Shown: in pieces, positions 55,514 through 64,000 of the stretch
Layout: every line of letters begins with the position of its first letter
Numbering within the stretch: position 1 is the stretch's first letter
NCBI RefSeq assembly: GCF_002027705.1
Contig: NZ_MBTG01000005.1
Location: 1-64,000, forward strand
Direction: 5' to 3'
Source: Paenibacillus ferrarius
Lineage (GTDB): Bacteria > Bacillota > Bacilli > Paenibacillales > NBRC-103111
DNA: 64,000 bases
The notes under the pieces: model-generated
Seen by the model: only the letters and a program-made list of their open reading frames with translations
Told to the model about the DNA's origin: nothing
Databases searched by the model: none
Program-made: the position numbers and the translations under genes

Positions 55514-56422
55514 CTAAAAAAGACTGGAATCGGAATCAATTTTCTTCGCGATTCGGTTAAAAATGAGAATGGTGATGAGACCCATCATCGATTGATACAA
55601 GACGACGGCCGATGACATGCCGAAATTGCCCAACTGGCGCAGTGCCCGGAACGAATACGTATCAATGACATCGGTCGTCGGGTACAGAATCGAATTATCC
55701 CCGATAATCCCGTAGATCATGCCGAAGTCCCCGAAGAAAATACGTCCGACACCGAGCAACATCAGCACGACGATCACCGAGCGGATCGAAGGAATCGTAA
55801 TATGCACAATTTGCTGGAACCGGGTCGCCCCGTCGATCTTCGCCGATTCGTAGTACTCATTAGAAATGCCAACAATCGCGGCCAAAAAGATAATGGAATA
55901 GTAGCCCGAAAATTTCCAAATGTACACCAGTGTTAAAAGAAAGGGCCATAGATTTACGCTTTGATACCAATTTATCGTATCCATTCCCATGCTCTTGAGC
56001 AAGCTGTTCACCAAGCCTTCGGTGCTCATGAAAGCAAGCATCATCAGACTGACTACAAGCCAAGAAATAAAATAGGGAAGAAAAATGAAGGACTGGCTCA
56101 ATTTCTTGATGAGCGTCGACCTGACTTCATTCACGATAATGGCCAGAACGATGGCCATCCCTATACCGAAGATGAGAAAGAGCAGGTTCAGATACAACGT
56201 ATTGAACGTGACTCGCACCCAATCGTGCCCTCCGAAAAAAAACTTGAAATTATCGAAGCCCACCCATTTGCTTCCCCATAATCCTTTCACTGGTTGAAAG
56301 CGTTGGAACGCAATCAAATGTCCCAGCATCGGAATGTAGGAGAAGATCGCCAAAAAGATAATGCCCGGAACAGCCAATACATATAACTGACGGTTCCTTG
56401 TAATCTCCCTTATAAAACTCAT
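55514..56422 (-). CDS. Carbohydrate ABC transporter permease, LplB type; first gene of the long operon
   Basis: 302 residues, six membrane helices, EAA loop YESAKIDGATRFQQIVHITIP. ATG at 56422 with AAGGAG upstream. No promoter could be fixed with confidence in the 560 bases upstream, which also hold repeats. The operon appears to run from here to the terminator at 40587-40621, about 15.8 kb. Confidence 0.92.
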   Translation of the reverse strand: MSFIREITRNRQLYVLAVPGIIFLAIFSYIPMLGHLIAFQRFQPVKGLWGSKWVGFDNFKFFFGGHDWVRVTFNTLYLNLLFLIFGIGMAIVLAIIVNEVRSTLIKKLSQSFIFLPYFISWLVVSLMMLAFMSTEGLVNSLLKSMGMDTINWYQSVNLWPFLLTLVYIWKFSGYYSIIFLAAIVGISNEYYESAKIDGATRFQQIVHITIPSIRSVIVVLMLLGVGRIFFGDFGMIYGIIGDNSILYPTTDVIDTYSFRALRQLGNFGMSSAVVLYQSMMGLITILIFNRIAKKIDSDSSLF

Positions 56423-56804
56423 AATCTTGATACTCCTTCCTGACTGTCGAAGTTGCTGCTGTCTACACCTTTACCTTAATGAATCCGGCAGCACTTGCAT
56501 AGTTCGAATACTGCTTATTCCAGCCGAAAAGTCAGATATGAAACTTAGGCGCGGAAACGGAACTTGCAAGTAGCAAGTAACTTAGGAGCGTCTCAACTTG
56601 AGATCCACCTAATTGAGGGAACTCCATTCCCTTATTTCGGGGAAAAGCGGAATTTTAGGCGCCCAAGGGGAACTACAGGGTCTTATTTCACCTCAATAAT
56701 CTAATTATCTACTCGGAATGGCGGAATAGCGGACCCTAGTTCCCTCCCCCTTGCCTAAAGGGTTGTTTCTAGCCAAATAGCGCCCTGTAGTTCCCCCTCA
56801 ACAA
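56423..56804. other. Intergenic region with short inverted repeats
   Basis: No gene. AGGGGAACTACAGGG (56666-56680) and its near-complement CCCTGTAGTTCCCCCT (56783-56798) form an inverted pair about 100 bases apart. Related GGAACT, GCGGAA and AGTTCC pieces recur from 56530 to 56760. From memory, similar GGAACTACAG-type repeats litter Paenibacillus intergenic DNA; this needs a genome count. Confidence 0.5.
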
Positions 56805-56866
56805 AAAAAGAAACCTCTCTTTGGTAAAATGGGGATACCACTCAACCTAAGGAGAGATTTCTTTGT
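56801..56866 (-). terminator. Large imperfect hairpin, probable terminator of the lyxose isomerase operon or IS/MITE end
   Basis: Arms of about 18-20 bases (56805-56824 and 56846-56865; AAAGAAACCTCTC with GAGAGATTTCTTT) surround a 21-base loop. On the minus strand a run of seven T follows, so it can terminate transcription from 56983. The length of the arms also fits a small mobile-element remnant. Confidence 0.5.
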
Positions 56867-56982
56867 TTCTTGCCTAGAACCAAGAGCCTATCAGGATAAC
56901 TACAGAAATTTCTTGTACAACACACGCAGCGTCGTCGTGTCATCCATCACTTTCATTTCGACGTCTCTATGATCCCAACATC

Positions 56983-58005
56983 TCACGCTAGGGTTAACCG
57001 AATTTCATAGTTAACGGTTTCCCCCGGTTCAAGGAAGACAAGCGATCCGCGCTCACGCTCTGCCTGTCTGCCTTCGACATAACAATTCGCAGGTTCAATG
57101 CCCAGCACATGCGTGCCGGCCCCAGGCATTTTCCATTGGACTAGATTTGGCAGTGTATCGGCCGACCACTGCAGCGATACCCGAACGTTCGCCCCTCCTG
57201 AATGGAACGGGAAATTCGGGTTTTCGATTTGCACCAGCGGTTTGCTGCTCGTCTGGTGGTAGTACACACGCTCTTGATAATCCTTATCAGGGGCTTGCCA
57301 TGCCCTGTAGCCATCCATCGATGTCATCTGCTCACGCACTTGCACCGATGCCGAATGGAAATGTATCTTCGTCTCTTCGCTTAGCAAAGGAAAACCGAAA
57401 TTAAAGTGATAAAGCATCATATGAGGACAACGTTCAAAACCTGCATTCCGCACCTCATCTTGAATGAGCAGGGAATTCTCTCCGAGTTGACTGCGAATTT
57501 GCCTCGTTAAGCGTAAATGGCCTCCAAATATCGATGTCTCTTCCACGACACCAGCTATTCTCATTTCCATTTCATCTTCGTGCCAGCTGCTTTCGGCAGA
57601 AACCTGACTTGCAGGCGTGTGATGCATTCGCCCATGCAGCCCAAGCCTCTCACCTTGATCTTCGCAAGATGATCCAACTTGCATAAGCCCACAAGTCATC
57701 AGCAATCCCCCTGATGCAGTTCGCAGCCAGCCGCTGCCCTCCGGCTCATAATGCCTGGGATGCGCGTCGCCGTTGCAGGATTGCCAGCTGATCGGCACCC
57801 CATGGAATTCCGCCAATGAAATGTCCAGGCCCTTCGTTGGCGTGACATAGTAGCTCAGCCCTGCTCCGGTCCGAACGTGAATCTGCTCAACGCCCGTTTC
57901 TTTGCCTTCCGTGCCCATGAAACGCCGCATGCCGGCAATTTGCTCGATCCGGCCTACACGGGCTTCCAATTCCCGCCTCGTCCACTCTTTCCCGTACAGT
58001 CGCAT
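56983..58005 (-). CDS. DUF4432 family protein (aldose 1-epimerase-like fold)
   Basis: 340 residues, no signal peptide, cytoplasmic. It shows the DUF4432 pattern: DISLAEFHGVPISWQS near the N-terminus, GGLLMTCGL and LHGRMHHTPA in the middle, LYHFNFGFPLL and LGIEPANCYVEG later. Members have a galactose-mutarotase-like beta-sandwich and are thought to act on sugars, but the reaction is not settled. The start lies six bases after the stop of the D-lyxose isomerase gene, so the two form an operon. It may convert the anomer or epimer used by the isomerase (inference). Confidence 0.85.
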   Translation of the reverse strand: MRLYGKEWTRRELEARVGRIEQIAGMRRFMGTEGKETGVEQIHVRTGAGLSYYVTPTKGLDISLAEFHGVPISWQSCNGDAHPRHYEPEGSGWLRTASGGLLMTCGLMQVGSSCEDQGERLGLHGRMHHTPASQVSAESSWHEDEMEMRIAGVVEETSIFGGHLRLTRQIRSQLGENSLLIQDEVRNAGFERCPHMMLYHFNFGFPLLSEETKIHFHSASVQVREQMTSMDGYRAWQAPDKDYQERVYYHQTSSKPLVQIENPNFPFHSGGANVRVSLQWSADTLPNLVQWKMPGAGTHVLGIEPANCYVEGRQAERERGSLVFLEPGETVNYEIRLTLA

Positions 58006-58011
58006 ACAAGC

Positions 58012-58590
<579 letters not shown>

Positions 58591-58745
58591 TCAGGGGGTC
58601 ACGTGCACACCGTCGCTCGTTTACCCACCAGTCCGTCAAGCGAAGATTTATCTTACACTTGGCCCATCATCAACCGATTCGGCTAACCACCTCCGACCAG
58701 CAGAAATTCCGCTTATTGCATCGACCTTATCCCCTACACACCAAA

Positions 58746-58789
58746 AAATGTTTATTTATAACATTATTTTATGTTATCAACAAACATTT
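58746..58789. promoter_or_regulatory. 44-bp two-step dyad, candidate operator
   Basis: AAATGTTT (58746-58753) pairs with AAACATTT (58782-58789), and ATAACAT (58758-58764) with ATGTTAT (58771-58777). Both gaps are exactly four bases and the centre is six, so the element is fully symmetric. It lies 186-229 bases before the lyxose isomerase start. Confidence 0.55.
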
Positions 58790-58874
58790 GTCTACGTCAT
58801 TGTTGAAAAAAACTCCCTATTCCTTAACACCAGTGCGTTCCTTATACGATCCGGAAGCAGGTATTTATTCTTCT

Positions 58875-58896
58875 CATTGGAATTTGTACAATGAAA
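58875..58896. repeat. 22-bp direct repeat, copy 1 (itself a dyad)
   Basis: CATTGGAATTTGTACAATGAAA; its ends CATTG and CAATG are inverted. It matches 58926-58947 at 20 of 22 positions. Confidence 0.7.
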
Positions 58897-58925
58897 TAGT
58901 TCTATGAGCTCTTCAAACTAGCTTG

Positions 58926-58947
58926 CATTGGAATTACTACAATGAAA
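58926..58947. repeat. 22-bp direct repeat, copy 2
   Basis: CATTGGAATTACTACAATGAAA, starting 51 bases after the first copy begins, close to five helical turns. Confidence 0.7.
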
Positions 58948-59010
58948 CCTGCTTTTTGCTTCCCTCCTTCTAATAGGGGAATTCTCTTATTTCCATTTAT
59001 TTACATACGA

Positions 59011-59049
59011 TAAAAAGAACCGTCAGAGAAACATCCTGACGGTTCTTTT
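59011..59049 (-). terminator. Terminator of the third SLH gene
   Basis: AAAGAACCGTCAG (59014-59026) pairs with CTGACGGTTCTTT (59036-59048), with A/T runs on both sides. It lies 36 bases after the stop codon at 59085. Confidence 0.9.
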
Positions 59050-59084
59050 GCCTATAAATCTGGTGGCTAGCAATTTTTCGCTGT

Positions 59085-62000
59085 CTATTTCAGCAGGTTG
59101 TAGATCGCTTGTGCAGCTTCCGCACGGGTTGTACGTTCATCTGGTACGAACAGCCCTTCTTGACGGCCGGAGAGCAGCTTCGCTTTCAGCGCGCTGTTCA
59201 CAAAAGGCAGGGCCCAATCGCTGATCTCGGATGCATCCGAACTTGCTTCTGAGGACGGCTCGAGTTTGGCGCCTGTCCGGTGCTCATAAGCACGGACGAG
59301 CATGACGGCCATCTCTTCTCTGGTAATGCTGCGATTCGGTTCAAAAGCTTGCTGTCCATAGCCAGAAATAATTCCGGCTTTATAGGCAGCCGCCACTTCC
59401 TTGGCATACCAGTCTTTCGCTGTCACATCACCGAACGGAGACGTATCAGCAGCTGAAAGACTTAGCGTCCGGGCAAGCAAAGCTGCGAACTCGGCGCGTG
59501 AAATATCTTTGCCAGGCGCAAAGGTCGTATCCGTCGCTCCATTCACGATATGCTTGGCGGACAACTCTCTGATTGTCGCGAATGCCCAGTGCTGGTTGGT
59601 TACGTCATTGTAATTCTTCTCCAAAGAAAGCACGGCGTATTGGCTAAGTCGATCAGTTCCGACTTCGATAGCGGTATTTCCATTTACTCTTTTTCCGCCC
59701 AAGTAGACGAGGCTTCCGTCTTTCTTAATCTCGTAGATGCCAGCCAGTTTCGGATCCATGCCCGCAGGAATCGGGAACGTCATCGTGACAGGCTTCTCAA
59801 GCTTATCTAGGGCAAACTGTTTACCCTCAGCGTTGGTCGCGAAGATCGAAAGATCAACCACCTGTCCGCCTAGTTTATAAATACCGTTGTCCTTGCGCCC
59901 TGCTTCCTTCAGCGTCCGCTCCGCTTGCGCAGCTTCAACTGGTTCGATTTTCACGGTGACCACAGCCGTTTTGTCGGGAGTCGGCAGCAAGCTGCTTGCG
60001 GTTTTCAAAAGCTCACCAGGAATGGTCAGTTTTACGTCCTGAGTCTGAACTTGCAGAGAACGTCCGTTAAGCTGCTCGGTCTGCTCCACTCCAATAACCA
60101 GGCGATTCTTTCCTTCCGGTAGTTCGACGGATACCGTTGACTGACCGCCCTTCAAGTCCTCGTCTTTGATGATTATTGCATCTTCTGGCAGCTTCGGTTT
60201 ATTCACCGTTGTCGATGATCCGGAAGAATCGGATGAACCCGAACCCGAATTTGAATTTGATAAACGATTTACCGTAATGCCATATTCATTGATCGTACCA
60301 TTCTGTGCCGTCACCTTAACGATGATCACATTGGAGCCAACATTTAAGCTGCTGCCTCCTGTGACAACAACTGTAGCTGCTGCCTGATAGACCGAATAAG
60401 TCACCGTGGCCACGGTTGTACTATAGGGAACATCCATGGAGTAGTTCAGCTTGTCCGGTGCAAAGCCGCTCACTGTCGTTCCATTCACTTGCAGATCCCG
60501 CAGCGTTGCATCAGACGATGCCGATTGTGGTTGTCTGGTTACCACTAAGGTATACGTACTTTTACTTGTACCATCTTGCGCCGTCACCGTAACGGTGACC
60601 GCATTATCACCTACAACCAGATTCTCGCCGCCACTCACCACTACTGTTGCAGCAGGGTCAGCTTTCGAATAGGTCACAGTTGCCACCGTCGTCTCATACG
60701 GCACTGAAATCGCATAGTCGAACTTATCTGGCGTGAAGCCGCTGAACGAAGCGCCATTGACTTTCAATTCCGTTAAAGCTGCATTCCCATTAAAAGCCTT
60801 TTCGCCAGTAAAATCAATTTCGCTCATACTGGTATAGGCTGCGGTTGGATTAAAGGTTCCGGTCACAACGAATTTCACATACCGGCCCTGCAATGTTTTG
60901 TCTAGAGATACATAATCTTTATAAACCGTACCTGTCCAGGTCTTGCCAAACGTGCCGGCAGCTTTGTTCGCCGCATTGCCCAAGAATGCAGCATCATTTA
61001 GGTCGGCCAGATTATCCGAGGCGTACAATTCAAATGTTTTGGGAAATTCCATCTTTCCTGAATCCATACGGCTCTTTCTCTGAATACCATTAATCTTATT
61101 TGTATTCTTCATATCAATAATGACCCAATGCGGGAAAGGCGCAGCTGGCGCTTCATAGTGGGAATGCCAAATCGTCGTCTCTTGCCCGTCCAAAATGTTT
61201 TTCGCTTCATCGTTGTCATTTTCAGCATAAGAGCTGAAAGATTGCAGGGAGAAATTTGTTTTCGGTATGAAAGTGTACACGACAGCATCCTGCGCTGCTT
61301 TCAATGCCCAAATCAAATCGAGATAGGCTTGATCGATCACCATTGCACCAGAACCCGAACTCAAAGATTTTGCTGCAACAATCTGAGCTTTCAGCTCATT
61401 TTGCACCTGCACAGGGAGAGATACTCCCGCTGTACCCGCAATATGCGCAGCGAATTGCTCAGCTTCCTGAATTTTTGTAGTCAACTGATTAAAATCGAAT
61501 AAATTCTCCGTCGTTTCTTCCTTGTAGGAGTCGGATAACGCTTTGGCTTCCGTGGCAGTCAGAGCACGCTTCCAGATTCTTAGATCGTCCAGCGTAACTT
61601 CCGCTCCGCCATAGCCCTTATTGCCATCTGCTCCGAGAATAATATTAAAAGTAGTATCTAAACTAGCTGTACCTAATACAGAGATGTCCTTGGTTGCCTT
61701 CACAACACCGTCCACATACGTTGAAGCTGTCTTGTTTGTCCTGTCTACAGACAACGTAAAGTAGTGCCACTCTTTTCCCACATTTTGAGCGGAATAATCA
61801 ATGCGATTGCCTCCAGCAGCCATATTAAGAGACATGTAACTCTCAGTCGCAGAGCCAACATACCAGCCTGGATTCACCCCTGAATCCCAGTCCTTATTGG
61901 CGAGAACCGTCTGATCTCCTGCTAGATTACCCTTGTGCCAGAAAGAGATTGTAAAGTTCCCACTTCCGAATTTCAAGTCGTCTCGCGCGCCAAGATCGAT

Positions 62001-63866
62001 ATAATTGGCATTGCCTGGCGCAATTTTGACGGCTTGTCTGGATTTGCCTGACTCGAAAGTGACATCACCGTTTTGGACAGCCTTACCTGTTACACCTGGA
62101 GCAGCGTCATTCAGATTGCCATCGAATTTCATCTCGGACACGAGCCCATTCCACATCGTACTCTCGTCAATCGGCGTCAATCCCGGCGCCGTTCCTGCGG
62201 TCCGGTAGGTGGTCTGCACAGGAGCGCTTTTGTTGCCATAAACGTCCACCGCTGATACGTTAATAACATAGGAAGTTGCCGGATCCAAGTCAGCCATTGG
62301 AATATTCATTTTATTCGGAATCGGTGAAAAATAATAATCCGACAAAACGTTGAATGATTTCACTGTTTCAGCCGTTCTCTGGTTCAACAGTTTGATTTCA
62401 TAGTGGTGCATGGACTGATCGTCTTTGGCTTGTCGGAAAGAAAGCACCGGTACGTTACTGACTCCCGGCAGCACTTTGATTTCGGGGTTCGCCGGGAATT
62501 GAGGTGCCGTTTTGTTGCGGTTGCTTGTTGTGTACGTGAAGTTGCTTTTGATTTCCGCATTGGAATTACCTTGCAGTTTCACAACCCATTTCTTCCCTGC
62601 CAATGCCCCGGCGCTGGAGTACGGAGGCGGGGGGCCCGCTCCTTCTTGCCCTATTCCTACCCACTTACCTCCTTTAATGATGGAGCCTGGGTCGCCGTTA
62701 TACTCCACTCGCTCAATCTCTATGCGATCCTTGTATACCTCAATAAATTCCGATTGATTAACAGGATATTCATTGCGATTTGCCATTAAACCTTCGTTCG
62801 TGACAGCGCCGTACCCACTCTCTGTCTCTACATAGGACATAGATCCCAGATTGATCGCTGTAAAGTCTTTCTGGTAAATGGAACGATCATCGTTAATATT
62901 CAAATGCGAGTGGCCGGATAAGACGATAACTTGCGGAAAATCCTTTAAATCTGTATACAGATTATCATTTGAAGATTGCGCGCCGTCCATAACTGTATTT
63001 TTGACTGGATGATGCAAAGTAATAAAGATCGGCTTGTTAAGGTTTGCCGGATCGCTAGTCAGCGCTGCCAGTCGCCCCTTCAGCCAATTTCTTTGATTCG
63101 TGTCACCGTTGTAGTTGTTCCCGTTCAAGAAGAAAAAGGAATAGTCTTTAATTGTCTTCTCGTAATACCCGTTGGACTGACTCGTGAACCATTCATTCGG
63201 ATAACCAGCTTTGACCTCTGCTACGCTAGCGTCATGGTTGCCGATGGCAATCTGTACAGGCATATCTTCCCAGCCTTTTCGTGCCATTTGTTCCTGGAAA
63301 ACCTCGCGAACAAAAGCATGATCAGGCCCTTTGCCATCGAAGTTATCATTGATTAAATCGCCTCCGATAACAATCGCATCCGGCTTGAAAATGGAAGACA
63401 TCACATCGAAATTGCTGGTGTACCGTGCCTTCGTACTGAGTTTAACTTCCGGTGTGTTCGTTCCGATATGGATGTCAGACATAGCTGCAAATTTCAACAG
63501 CGGTTTTTCAGATGTTTTGATGATGTAACCATAAGTCCCTGCTTTACTCCAAACACCGTCTTTCAGGGCAATAACTGAAATGTTCGTTGATTCCGTGATT
63601 GAAATCGGCGTTCCAGTATATTTGAGGCTGGTTTCGTCAGGCAATGTGCCGTCGAGCGTATAATAGACTTCTGCACCTGAAGTTGTGGAACTAAGTGCAA
63701 CACTGATGGATTGCTCATATCGGCCTGCGGACTTCGATGGCACTGGCTTGTCTACAGTGACTGAGGCAGCTGCAACAGGGATGAAACCTGCTCCGGATGA
63801 GTAAATAACCGAACAAGCAATCGTGCATGCCATTAATGTGGATACGAATTTCTTGGGATTCAACAT
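59085..63866 (-). CDS. Giant SLH-anchored surface metallophosphoesterase with LamG, F5/8 type C and cadherin-like modules
   Basis: 1593 residues. Signal peptide 1-35; chitobiase/FN3-like cap about 38-118; calcineurin-like phosphoesterase about 120-400 with all five metal motifs: SDIH (130-133), GGD (168-170), GNHD (209-212), HH (285-286) and GHSH (318-321). FN3-like about 460-560; LamG about 575-765; F5/8 type C-like about 840-1000; two cadherin-like beta-sandwich domains (LTELKVNGASFSGF, LRDLQVNGTTVSGF); Ser-rich linker; linker domain; three SLH repeats from about 1410. It should act on phosphoesters at the cell surface, perhaps nucleotides or phosphorylated glycans. ATG at 63866 follows AAGGAGG. 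Single-gene unit. Confidence 0.9.
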   Translation of the reverse strand: MLNPKKFVSTLMACTIACSVIYSSGAGFIPVAAASVTVDKPVPSKSAGRYEQSISVALSSTTSGAEVYYTLDGTLPDETSLKYTGTPISITESTNISVIALKDGVWSKAGTYGYIIKTSEKPLLKFAAMSDIHIGTNTPEVKLSTKARYTSNFDVMSSIFKPDAIVIGGDLINDNFDGKGPDHAFVREVFQEQMARKGWEDMPVQIAIGNHDASVAEVKAGYPNEWFTSQSNGYYEKTIKDYSFFFLNGNNYNGDTNQRNWLKGRLAALTSDPANLNKPIFITLHHPVKNTVMDGAQSSNDNLYTDLKDFPQVIVLSGHSHLNINDDRSIYQKDFTAINLGSMSYVETESGYGAVTNEGLMANRNEYPVNQSEFIEVYKDRIEIERVEYNGDPGSIIKGGKWVGIGQEGAGPPPPYSSAGALAGKKWVVKLQGNSNAEIKSNFTYTTSNRNKTAPQFPANPEIKVLPGVSNVPVLSFRQAKDDQSMHHYEIKLLNQRTAETVKSFNVLSDYYFSPIPNKMNIPMADLDPATSYVINVSAVDVYGNKSAPVQTTYRTAGTAPGLTPIDESTMWNGLVSEMKFDGNLNDAAPGVTGKAVQNGDVTFESGKSRQAVKIAPGNANYIDLGARDDLKFGSGNFTISFWHKGNLAGDQTVLANKDWDSGVNPGWYVGSATESYMSLNMAAGGNRIDYSAQNVGKEWHYFTLSVDRTNKTASTYVDGVVKATKDISVLGTASLDTTFNIILGADGNKGYGGAEVTLDDLRIWKRALTATEAKALSDSYKEETTENLFDFNQLTTKIQEAEQFAAHIAGTAGVSLPVQVQNELKAQIVAAKSLSSGSGAMVIDQAYLDLIWALKAAQDAVVYTFIPKTNFSLQSFSSYAENDNDEAKNILDGQETTIWHSHYEAPAAPFPHWVIIDMKNTNKINGIQRKSRMDSGKMEFPKTFELYASDNLADLNDAAFLGNAANKAAGTFGKTWTGTVYKDYVSLDKTLQGRYVKFVVTGTFNPTAAYTSMSEIDFTGEKAFNGNAALTELKVNGASFSGFTPDKFDYAISVPYETTVATVTYSKADPAATVVVSGGENLVVGDNAVTVTVTAQDGTSKSTYTLVVTRQPQSASSDATLRDLQVNGTTVSGFAPDKLNYSMDVPYSTTVATVTYSVYQAAATVVVTGGSSLNVGSNVIIVKVTAQNGTINEYGITVNRLSNSNSGSGSSDSSGSSTTVNKPKLPEDAIIIKDEDLKGGQSTVSVELPEGKNRLVIGVEQTEQLNGRSLQVQTQDVKLTIPGELLKTASSLLPTPDKTAVVTVKIEPVEAAQAERTLKEAGRKDNGIYKLGGQVVDLSIFATNAEGKQFALDKLEKPVTMTFPIPAGMDPKLAGIYEIKKDGSLVYLGGKRVNGNTAIEVGTDRLSQYAVLSLEKNYNDVTNQHWAFATIRELSAKHIVNGATDTTFAPGKDISRAEFAALLARTLSLSAADTSPFGDVTAKDWYAKEVAAAYKAGIISGYGQQAFEPNRSITREEMAVMLVRAYEHRTGAKLEPSSEASSDASEISDWALPFVNSALKAKLLSGRQEGLFVPDERTTRAEAAQAIYNLLK

Positions 63867-63937
63867 GATTGTCCTCCTTAAATACTTTTTGAGTAATTAA
63901 CTGACTTCCAGCAAACTTTTCCCCTTCTAAAAATAAT

Positions 63938-63973
63938 AAACAATACATGTAAAAACACATTTTTTTATTGTTT
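63938..63973. repeat. Short inverted repeat upstream of the third SLH gene
   Basis: AAACAAT (63938-63944) and ATTGTTT (63967-63973) flank an AT-rich stretch about 70-110 bases before the start codon. A weak operator candidate; the promoter may lie here or beyond the window. Confidence 0.3.
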
Positions 63974-64000
63974 TTATGATTGTTTTGTTTTATTTTACCC

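Overview
The window comes from a Gram-positive, spore-former-type bacterium of the Paenibacillus/Cohnella kind. The signs are strong AGGAGG ribosome sites, frequent TTG/GTG starts, several giant secreted proteins ending in three S-layer homology (SLH) repeats, LplB/LplC-type sugar permeases without their own ATPase, and YesM/YesN-type and membrane-bound AraC regulators. Nearly everything concerns sensing, binding, cutting and importing complex carbohydrates. No rRNA, tRNA, CRISPR array, phage gene or intact insertion sequence was seen.

Layout, mostly on the minus strand. (1) 1-6487: the start of a secreted ricin-type lectin gene at the window edge, a membrane AraC regulator, and an ABC importer (binding lipoprotein and two permeases). 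The lectin gene and the permease operon share a 20-nt upstream element. (2) 6793-21962: a beta-helix protein and a GH95 enzyme, a second binding lipoprotein, a YesN/YesM two-component pair, a cytoplasmic FAD-dependent oxidoreductase and two more permeases. (3) 22236-28410, plus strand: a second GH95 enzyme followed by a second beta-helix protein, a mirror image of the pair in block 2. (4) 28633-29409: a DeoR-type repressor. (5) 29580-39993: two giant SLH cell-surface proteins in one operon (one LamG-rich, one with a metallophosphoesterase), preceded by a decayed HupE/UreJ-like remnant. (6) 40623-56422: one long apparent operon reading permease, permease, binding lipoprotein, membrane AraC regulator, large secreted putative polysaccharide lyase or hydrolase of unrecognised family, and large secreted TIM-barrel hydrolase, ending at a strong terminator. 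(7) 56983-58560: a D-lyxose isomerase and a DUF4432 sugar-epimerase-like protein. (8) 59085-63866: a third giant SLH protein with a metallophosphoesterase.

Working model (inference): secreted enzymes built of catalytic domains plus shuffled binding modules (golvesin-like, CBM6/35-like, ricin, LamG, CBM9, FN3, Big2) cut plant or algal glycans outside the cell. Lipoproteins and permeases import the oligosaccharides using an ATPase encoded elsewhere. Cytoplasmic oxidoreductase, isomerase and epimerase-like proteins process the sugars. Each import system has its own membrane sensor. Block 6 is the clearest polysaccharide-utilisation operon and carries the large catalytic region I could not assign to a family.
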